Part shown: positions 54,816 through 64,000 of the stretch, one piece after another
Position numbering within the stretch: the first letter of the stretch is position 1
How the letters are laid out: every line of letters begins with the position of its first letter
Assembly: GCA_023055355.1 (NCBI GenBank)
Contig: JALJCS010000004.1
Span: forward strand, 17,824,001-17,888,000
Direction: 5' to 3'
DNA: 64,000 bases
DNA from: Agelaius tricolor
Taxonomy: Eukaryota; Chordata; Aves; Passeriformes; Icteridae
Program-made: the position numbers and the translations under genes
Notes under the pieces: generated by a model
The model's input: only the letters and a program-made list of their open reading frames with translations
What the model was told of the DNA's origin: nothing
The model's database searches: none

Positions 54816-55660
54816 GAAATTTTCAGATGAAACTGTCTAAGGCATTAATTAGGAGAGGAAAAAAAAAAAAGTAAAATAATCTGGAAATATATTGATGAAA
54901 ATATGATACAGTGGCATCAAATTCTAGTCTGTCATTTTGGTAAATCTTTAAAGCACAGACCTCTAAGATCCATTCATACTGTCATGCTCACAGCAAAATG
55001 GGAAACATCAGTAAGATTGTTACCTTTTGACAAATTTGTCTAATAATGAAAGCAGTTGGATAGCTGATCTGCCATAACAAATCATACTGGTACCTTTTTC
55101 TGAAGCAAGGCTTGGCAAGAAATTAAGTCAGCTTGGGGAAGGGAAGATTTTGTTCAAAGAACGGACATTTGGGATTTCTTAGTTAAACAGTAGCAAATGC
55201 ACAGGGTAGTATCCAAGTTCCCAAGTCACACTTATAGATCACATCATTCATGAAGTCTGTGCCTGTGACAGAAAGTAAAATATGGGTATGTGAAGGTACA
55301 GACACACATAACTTTGCTTAAAATTCTTATTGGCAGAAGAATCTTATTTTTAGTTTCTCCCTTGTTGTTTTCACATCTCTTAATTTCACCCAAGGAACTG
55401 TGTCCCCAGTAATTCCTATGATAAAAGGGTTCTGAGATTCTGAGAGATTATTCATTTGCAATTTAAAGGAAGAAACTTCTGAGAAAGAAAGAGAAAGAGA
55501 GTGAGAAACAATGAAGTAGGGGACAAAGATTGGTAAAGATGCGGGTATGTGGGTACAAGTTAATAATGCTGTACCATCTGTGTCAGATTGTAAAATCTGT
55601 AACCAGCTTTGCATATCATTAGATAAGCAATCATTGGCTAATTTTCCTGAAATTAAAATA
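54816..55660. other. Unannotated sequence
   Basis: No gene recognised. A purine-rich GAAAGAAAGAGAAAGAGA stretch is at about 55,482-55,502. Confidence 0.45.
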
Positions 55661-55664
55661 GACA

Positions 55665-56720
55665 TAGAGTAATAGAATTGCGTAGCTAGGAAGGGACCTT
55701 CAAAAGTCGTGTAGTCCAATGGCCCTTCAATGAGCAGGGACATCTTCAACTAGAGGTTGCTTCAGCTCAGTTTGCTCAGAGCCTCATCTGTCTGACCTTG
55801 AGTGTTTTCAGGGATCAGGGATCTGTCCCCTCTCTGGGCAACCTGTGCCAGTGTTTCACCACCCTCATTGTAAAAAATTGCTTCCTACGATCTCTAAATC
55901 CCCACTCAGTATATAATCATTGCCCCTTGTTCAGCTGTTACAGCTAGCTACTGCTAAAAGGTCTGTCCCTGTCTTTATTGCAACCTTTGCTTAAGTACTG
56001 AAAGCCCACTTTTGGGCCTCCCTAGTGCCTTCTCTTCCTCAGGCTGAACCATCCCAAATCTTGCAGCCTTCCCTTATGCAGAGGTACTTCATCCCTTTGA
56101 CCATTTCTGTATCCCTCCTCTGGAGTCACTCCAACAGTTCCATGTCTTCTCTGTGCTGGGACCCCAGAGCTGGATGCAGGGTTCCAGCTGGGCTCTCACC
56201 AGAGCAGAGCAGAGGGGCAGAATCCCCTCCTTCCCCTGCTGCCCACACTGCTCTGGATGCAGCCCAGGACACGTTTGGCTCTCTGGGCTGGGAGTGCCCA
56301 TGGCTGGGTCATGTCCAGCCTCTCACCCACCAGCACATCCAAGTCCTTCTGGGCAGGGCTGCTCTCCATCTGCTCACCCCCAGCCTGGATTGATACTGCA
56401 GGTTGCCCTGATTGAGGTGCAGCACCTGGAACTTGGTCTTTTTAAACCTCATGAAATTCACATGTTTGCTGAGCTTGTCCAGGTCCTTAAGAATGGTATC
56501 TTATCCCTTAGTTGTGTCAGTTGCATCACTCAGCTTGGTGTTTGCAGATATGCTGAGGGTGCACTTGACCTCACTGTCTGTAACTTTGATGAAGACGTTA
56601 AACAGGACTTGTCCCTTGAGGGACACCATTTGTCACCAACCTCCATCTGGACACTGAGCTTCTGAACACTGTTCTGTGGATGCAAGCATCCTACCAATTC
56701 CTCATCTACTGAACAGTCCA
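55665..56720 (-). repeat. CR1 LINE fragment
   Basis: It begins (plus coordinates) with 'gagtaatagaattgcgtagc', the reversed CR1 3' end, and runs through the 3' UTR into ORF2 ('ccagagctggatgcagg...', 'cagcccaggacacgtttgg'). Truncated and interrupted by stops. Confidence 0.88.
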
Positions 56721-56812
56721 CCCATCAAATCATGCATGACTGTTCAGACAGTGAGAATACATAGATCTGAATATATGGTGTGGGACATACTCCATCATGG
56801 AAGGATATTAAC

Positions 56813-56855
56813 AGCTAGTTAATATCCCAGCTAGTTAATATCCCAGCTAGTTAAT
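56813..56855. repeat. Short tandem repeat, 16-bp unit x2.7
   Basis: AGCTAGTTAATATCCC is repeated twice exactly, then 11 bases of a third copy. A longer imperfect duplication ('atggaaggatattaacagct' versus 'atggaaagatagtaacagct') brackets it. Confidence 0.9.
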
Positions 56856-56859
56856 AATG

Positions 56860-59800
56860 GAAAGATAGTAACAGCTTCTCAGTAGTGGCTGTGGTGCCAT
56901 TTTTTCTGAAAGGATTTAATGGTACTAGGATGTATTAGTTCTTTTGAGCTGTCATTGACTGTAGCAGGATGCTCTGCCTAAGTGGGGGTAAATAGCTCAA
57001 ACTTTTCTCTATTTGTAAAAGTTATCAGTGGTAGATAGAGAAGGGATTCATGTTGCTTTTGGTTTTGAAGAATGCTGAAGCCAGCCTGAGTCTTTTATCC
57101 CAAAACTAAACATTCTGAGGATGTAAAAACCAGTGTTCTGACAATAACTGACGTTGCTGAGGAGGCTGCAGACAAAGATCCTGATAAAGAAACCAGCAAG
57201 TGATTACACTGTAATCGATTTAAAGGTGCTGAGCTAAATGCTGCTGAGCTGACATAACTGGCCTAGAAACATGTAATTTACAGTCAATGACTTTGTACTA
57301 TGAAAGCCCAGTCCCTCTTCTTCCAGGAGGAACTTGCAACACAGTCCTTCTAGGAGTACATGTGGAGATTGAGTTCTGATGTCACACTCCCTTGAGTGCT
57401 GATGTCCCTCAGGGTTACTTTGCCCACGGTCTTTGGTTTGGACAAGTAGCATGAGTCTCCATTCAATAATTATTTAGCTAGCTTCAAAATTATTGATTTA
57501 ACAAATAGCGCACTCAGCTAGTAGTTACAGTCCTGACTGAAGTCTTTTAGTCTAATCACTATCATCAATTAAAGTAACTGATTTACTTTCTTCATATAGA
57601 TGTGTTTGGTTTGTCATCCTCAATCTTGCAGCACAAAGTCATATAAGTTTTGATCACACCTATGTAGTCCTTTAGACATAATCATTGATTAAATCTGTGA
57701 CTAGGATTGGATCCAGCACACCCAGACCTCTCTGAGAAGGAGTTCAGAAAGCAAGGGAGTCTTTTCTGAACCCTCTGTCACAATGGGAAGGTCTCTCTGT
57801 TTAACTTTGTCTGAAGCTTCCATTCAGACCACAACATATAAGAACCAATTCTAGTCTTCCTACACTTTGTCAGTTCAGATGTTTCTGTACCCAGGAAGCC
57901 AGATCAAAATATGCATTGCCAATAACTCCAGTTACAATGCTCACCCAGAAGCCTTTACATTGTACCACAGGTCCTGTTCCTCAGTTTATGAGCCACAGAA
58001 CGTAAATGGGATGTAGCTGCTTTTCAAATGAAATAGTATTTGAGTCCAACGAGGTCTTGTTCCTGAAGTCATCATGCCACATGTGAAATCAAGAAAGTAA
58101 TTTCTGTGGTCCCAGGAGCAAGGACTGAATTCAGTCCTGCACACACTCCTGACACTGTAGTTCTGTTATGCTGTTGGAGGGGGCAGGAGCAGTTTAAAAG
58201 GAAAACTGTAACTACTGTTAATCCTGAACTGTGTCAGGGTTGTAGTTGTTTTCTTCTCTTGGAAAGAATGGGAGAGTCATTACTTTGGAAAACTCTCACA
58301 GAAAAGGATCCTCAATGCTATCAAGCCATTCCTTGCTTCAGGATCTGAAGTGTGATGATCCCTGAGGCATAGGAGATCACTTGATTGAGAAGCTCTTGCG
58401 AAACTGACTGCCCATCAAGGCCATTTGTTCTTCCTTCTGAATTGCTAAGAGCTCCTCCCTGACTGTAGGTGGGGCAGGGCAAATTGTACTGTGTAACCCT
58501 TGCAGCTTTGGATCTGACCTTCTGCTTCAGCCAGACTGTGGATTCCTTGGCACAAGCTTGGAGCTCTCATGTCCATTCAGGTTTTCTGAGGAAATGTTGG
58601 AGGTCATGTCTGTTCAGAGAAGCCCAAGACTATGTGGCTATCTGACAACTAATTAGGCTAGGCAATACAAGCCCTCAGATGCTGACCAAAGCAAACCCAG
58701 ATACTATATTTTGTACTAAATAGTCTTCCTTATGGAAGAGACTCAGCAATATTTCTTCAACTGCAGGAGGAGTAGTTCTATCAGAAGTCTTCCTTTAATA
58801 TTGTCTCCTTCTTGTCATCTGTGAACCAGGGAAACAAAAAAGAATGTGGGGGAACATTTCAAAATTCCCTGCTAAAAAAAGCTCAAGGTTGCAAGTTCTT
58901 TTCACATGGCCATGGTGAACTGTTGTTTGTTCTCCTAACTTTTTGGTTCCATTAGGGTGAAAAGCCTTCCACTAGAGCTTGGCAAGTATAACATGACATA
59001 ATGTGACTTTTTTTATCACAACATAAGACAAAGAAACTTAAATTCCTGAAGACCTGTAGAACAGTCTTCATCTTGCTTCCTTAGGAGTACCTTAAGAGTC
59101 ATGAAGAGCTCAATTTGGCACCATCACATTGTAAACTCAAAAAGCAGCTTAATTCAGTTATTAGTATCCTGTTTTTTTACAAAATGTTGTACAAAAACTT
59201 CTTGGAATGTTTAATGCTCTAAATGCTGCTTAGTTTCTCTGGGAACAGAATGGCTGAAATCTCCCACAAGCTTTGAAGGCTGTTGGGGTGCTCTTGGTAG
59301 GAACCATGTTCCCCCCAGTTCCAGAAACATTTTCTTTTTCTAGGAATTATCAGCAGTCAGTCTTGAAGAAACAAATTGATTATTGACTTGATGGTAGAAT
59401 CAAGAACTCTTGGAATCCAAGTTGCTTGTTGTGAATTTGAAGGGGAAATGCTACCTTGCCTCTGAGCCTGATTTTCAATCTGCATCCTTAAATACTGGGA
59501 TTAGTCAGCCGGTTGTTTTAATTTTCTTTAAGGGACTAAGGGGACTTAATTGCTGTATTAAAGGGTAGCTTTAATTGACTCTCTGGAAAATTTGTCTGTT
59601 CCAAGCTAGTTGTTATAAAGCTGATATAGAAGTTATTTAAAATTAAAGGAAACAGAGGCCTCCTAGTGTGTTTACTGAATGACGTAGTTGCAACATTTGT
59701 GTATTATCACATCTACGGGAACCAAATACCTGTCTTCTAACAATTTAAGTAAAACAACAATAAGGTTCAAATATTGGTGATTTATATTAAAACTTGTCTT

Positions 59801-62257
59801 TTGAAAAATTTATCTATGTATGCATCAGAACATGGTGAATAAAGCTCAGCCTAAAGAGATTCTCCAACTGCTACAGAACTGAAGCTCAGGATCTATCAGA
59901 GATGTCTATCATGTGCTAACAGAGAGAGTGACTTCTGATCAATGTGTTTAATTTCTAGGCTTACAGTGAATCTGCTTAGAATTGAAACATATAAAAAGTA
60001 AAAAACAAACTAAACTATGTTCAAAATAAACTAAATTAGAACTTCAGTTTGAACCAAAATCTAAAAACTAACTGAAATTTTAGAGGTTTGATAGGGAAGC
60101 TTTTGTAGCCAAATTAATTATTTTTCTTATAGCTCAGTCTCAATTTGTGATTACATTTTTCTTACTATTAACAAAAGCCTTCATTTTTACTGGTGTAGTT
60201 ACATCCCTTTTATAAGTGAATGATCTATTACTAAGTGTCAAGGAATGATAAACTACTGAAGGGGAAGGAGTCTAATGTTCTTTGAGAGAAGAATCACAGA
60301 TATTAACAGATTATCTTTTAAAACAGATAAATATTTCTGTCATATGAGATGACATCCTGCTTCACAGACTTACTTTGATCACAGCAAGAGACAATGCCCA
60401 GTGGAACATACTACTATTGCAGAAATTTAAACCCTTTTCCTCCCACTCTTATATCTTCCCTCCTCACTTTCATACACGTATATCCAAAATAAGTAGTTGC
60501 CAGCCTTTTGCAGAACAAAGTATAGCATTTTTTTCACTGATTTCCATATAGGTAGAGGAAATTAATCTCTATGACAGAAAAGGAAGATACTTCAAAATAC
60601 ACTTTTTGTTCATGATTTCCATTATATGGGCATTGAAACATGAGAAGTTTTATTAACAACTTATTTTGCAAATATATGACATCATTTCCATTCTGATAAT
60701 TTTTATTTTAAAAGAGTTACACAAGCACTTGAGATTCATGTGGTCTCTGTGCCATGTTCTTTAAGGCTTTCCAGGGGAACCAAACAATAATATTAAAAAA
60801 GTACACAGCAGGAAGAAAAAGAAAGAAAACCACTGTGACCAATCTTGGGAAAAAAGGCATGTCACCTCAACTTATTAATAGACTTCAAGGAATATAGGAA
60901 GACTGTTATTTCAAAGATTTAGTACTGAAAGGAGAAGAAAAATTATGAAATACTTTTAAGAAGGGCAAATGTATTTCTATTCAAGATAGAAAATACAATG
61001 TAGATAATCTTGTGTGATTTTCCTCCCAGTAGTGTTGGATTAATTAGGACTTAAAAGGTATTTTCCAGTTCCATTATTAGCATATCTCGTTCTGTTTCAA
61101 TTTTTCATAGTATTTACTATGAAAACTTGTACTTTACTTGTAAATTGTGCTTTATATTTATTATTTTCATTTGTTCATTCACTTTTTATGTGTGCTGTCT
61201 TCATTACCTAATTTATTTTGCTTTAAGTGCAGCCATGTCACTTCCAGTTCAGATGTGTTTGCTAATTCTTACACTTTGTTAGTATAAAGAGGAAAGTGGG
61301 CTTTACTGTGTTCTGTATTGATACTGAAGATGCAGTCTGTACAAAACTTGGTAAGATGAACATTTTAGTGGTCTCAGCTGTGATGGTCTAGGAATCCAAA
61401 TTAGTCTGTTTTTATAGTAATACTTATCCAGTAAGCTCTGAGTAGGACAATATGAATATGAAAAGAAATAACAACCTGTGGACGACTAGGTGCACTTAAA
61501 CTCAGACATAACACATCCACCTTCATAAAACCTGCAACCATCTAAAACATATGCTTGCATAAAAGCCTCAATTACTTTATACTCAGCTGCACTTGCAACA
61601 GAACCTGGAAAGAAATTTAGAAAGAGTAACACAAGGGAAAAGTAGTTTGCAAGGCTCAGCATGGAGAGAAGAATTTAAGGAAAACCTATGTAAAATTCGT
61701 ACAATATGAAGTGATACCTCATACAGTTATTTTATACCACTCTGTTTTGAAAATTCTATTAAGAATTCATAAAACATATTTAAAGCACGAACTTCATTTC
61801 CGCACAACCCTGTGAGACTCATTAGGGACAAGCTTCCTGAAGCCTATACAGCAAATGGAACCAAATCACACCAGAACAATTGATAGAAGACATACCCACA
61901 GAACTTCACAGCTATTTCAATAGGTACCTCCCAGCACAGAAACATCAAAATATAATAATTCTATATATGGATTTAGTGGAATGTGATCCACTCCATTGCA
62001 CCCATCATGTGTCTTCATGGAAACAATGTGCTGTTCTGCTGAACAAACACTGCTTTTCACCATTGAACCAGTTGATAAAGGATGGAGACATCCATTTAGT
62101 AGTAGTATTTTCACAAAATAACTGTCCTTTGTGCCTTAATATTTTTCCTCTGGGGAGATTAAAAACAAAATACCTTCTAAACCACACTTGGGAGCAAACA
62201 TTTATACAAGGGGACTAAAAGTTTCTAACTGAATTTAATTATAAAATTGAATTTTGA
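56860..62257. other. Intergenic sequence, no gene seen
   Basis: About 5.4 kb of AT-rich sequence without a recognised exon, RNA gene or repeat family. Confidence 0.5.
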
Positions 62258-62560
62258 CATAGTATCATAGAATTATTTTGGTTGGAAAAGACCTTTAAGA
62301 TCAAGTTTAGCCACTAGCCTAGCACAGCCAGGTCCACCATTAATTATGTCTCTGTGTCACACCTACATATCTTCTAAAAACATCCAGTGGTAGTGACTCC
62401 TGGGCAACAACATTTCCCTGGGCAGCCTGTTCCAGAGCCTGACAACCCTTTTAGTGAAGAAATTGTTCCTAATTTGTTTCTCTCTATATATGTAATCTAA
62501 AATTTCACTTCAGATACTCCCTTCTAGCGCTTACTCTCCTCTATCACTTGCTATTGTTTG
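62258..62560 (-). repeat. CR1 3' end fragment
   Basis: 'gtatcatagaattattttgg...aaaagacctttaagatcaag' followed by 'tttccctgggcagcctgttccag' is the reversed CR1 3' UTR with its terminal repeat. Confidence 0.85.
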
Positions 62561-64000
62561 CTTGGTGCAGAGCATTGTTTTTTTCTAGTTTTTTATGTTA
62601 ACATTTTATGTACAACTCAGTTAAATTTAATGTAAATGTTCTTAGCATGATAGATGCAATTTTTGTTTGGTTGCTCAAAAGAGCTTAATCTAATTTCTGG
62701 TCTTAATCTTGATTTCTCCCACAACTTCCTCTTGCACTGGTAGATGCAGTAAAGGAAATTTTTATGTAAGCACCTGTTAGTGGTACTGTGAATGAACATT
62801 CTTGTGAGCACAATTGCCTAGATAAAGATTCTTAAGGCTTTCCTGTACTTTTTCTGCCAGACTTAACCAAACTATGGCATAATACTGACTGTTCATATAA
62901 TGAAATTCTCTAGTCTACAGTCTAAAAATAATTGTTTCCAATCTGTTTATATTTAATAATATTATGGGAGTAGTCAGCCTGAGTACTCTTTCATTTTCTG
63001 AAGCCAGCGAGCAGCAGTCAGACTATATGTATTTCTAGTACACAGTTAATATGGAGAATAAAGATCACTTTGTAAATCTTGAGAAGATTTAAGGGAGCTC
63101 ATTAACTTACAGAAATTCTCAGCACCTTCATTTAAAATATTTTCCTTCCCTCTTAACTCAAAAGGAAACCATCAAAACTTAACATCTAGGTTGATTCCAG
63201 AAAGCAGATAGTTAATGATCACCAAAATCCCCAATGGTAGTATTTAGTGATCACCATAATTGCAGAACAGTTTCTTACATTTTTTTCCTGAGGCTTACCT
63301 GTGCATTTTAAATATCTTGAATATTTCCAGGAACTGTATACATTAAACCTGAAATTCACATGAACATCTCACAGCTGAGTAGATCTCTCTAAAATGCATT
63401 TTCTTGCAGCCTTCCATGAATATGCATTTTTGGAATATGCTGATAATGATTGACAAAATTTCACAGTGTTATTTCAGATCCAACCTATAAATTTGTGATC
63501 TGGGAACATATCTCTTGATATCAGAGTTGATTAGTTTACTCTTTCTACTATTTTCTATACCCTGTAGAATCTATAATACAGATGGTTACAAAGCAAATCC
63601 ATCATGTTTTTAAAAAACACAAAGGATTATCATTCAAATATTTAATTGTGGAAAACATATTCCTGTCTAAGCAGAGTTAGATTTTCACCTCTTTTTTTTT
63701 TTTAAGTTCTGCTTTAGCTTTCATTCACAGTGATAAAAAATATACAATATGAAATCATGCAATCATTGGGAAGAACAAATAATATGCCACAAATTGAAAT
63801 TGAATCAATATTGAAAAAGGCAGGAAAGTTGCTTTGAACTGTTCCAGCTTGAGGTGTTAATGAATCAAATGGATCTGAAATAAGCTAGCCAGCCTACCAG
63901 CAAAGATACTGCAGAAAGAAAATTGTTCAAAAAATACTGAGGTAAAATTTTCCTGGTTTCAATATAGAGTAGATTTGCTTTCATTAAGAAAGAAAAGTAA
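62561..64000. other. Intergenic sequence, no gene seen
   Basis: AT-rich, no recognised feature to the window end. Confidence 0.5.

Noticed and set aside
55327..55749. 140-codon minus-strand frame
   Set aside because: It overlaps the end of a CR1 and has no family resemblance.
1..64000. CRISPR arrays, bacterial operons, tRNA or rRNA genes
   Set aside because: The sequence is vertebrate genomic DNA. No spaced direct-repeat array or tRNA cloverleaf was recognised by reading.

Overview
The window is bird nuclear DNA. Three things point to this: many 5'-truncated CR1 LINEs with CR1-type reverse transcriptase fragments, several avian ERVL-type LTRs, and a first coding exon that reads like spindlin (SPIN1), a gene carried on the avian Z and W chromosomes. 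The species, and Z versus W, cannot be settled from this window alone.

Host gene: SPIN1 lies on the minus strand. Its CpG-island promoter and probable non-coding exon 1 sit at about 52.1-53.5 kb, with a splice donor at 52,986/52,985. Exon 2, with the initiator ATG, is at 14,902-15,130 and encodes only the first 17 residues plus one base. The remaining coding exons are not visible in the left 14.9 kb and should lie beyond the window. A second GC-rich, promoter-like segment with a YY1-type site and a strong minus-strand splice donor is at about 45.6-46.45 kb, inside the large first intron.

Main mobile element: a complete, structurally intact endogenous provirus occupies 2,930-11,637 on the plus strand, antisense to SPIN1. 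It has two LTRs (672 and 670 bp, two substitutions apart plus a poly-C length change), a 6-bp target-site duplication (GTGGTT), a lysine-tRNA-like primer binding site, and uninterrupted gag, pro, pol and env frames. It also has an A AAA AAC frameshift heptamer at the end of gag, a leader splice donor, an env splice acceptor and a polypurine tract. Gag-pro-pol organisation is betaretrovirus-like. The Env transmembrane subunit has the cysteine spacing of alpharetroviruses, so the element looks like an alpha/beta mosaic. It inserted into an older minus-strand LTR whose halves flank it.

Other regions: 20.1-23.6 kb holds a decayed plus-strand ERVL provirus (LTRs, primer site, gag remnant). The segment 26.0-30.6 kb is a nest of retroelements: an ERVL LTR split by a CR1, then a retroviral env transmembrane remnant and a CR1 ORF2 fragment between two LTR-like direct repeats. 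A solo ERVL LTR is at 34.4-35.0 kb, a probable LTR lies just upstream of the SPIN1 promoter at 54.3-54.8 kb, and CR1 fragments are scattered throughout. A roughly 160-bp unnamed repeat occurs as an inverted pair at 1.5 and 17.1 kb. The rest is AT-rich intronic or intergenic sequence in which no gene was recognised.
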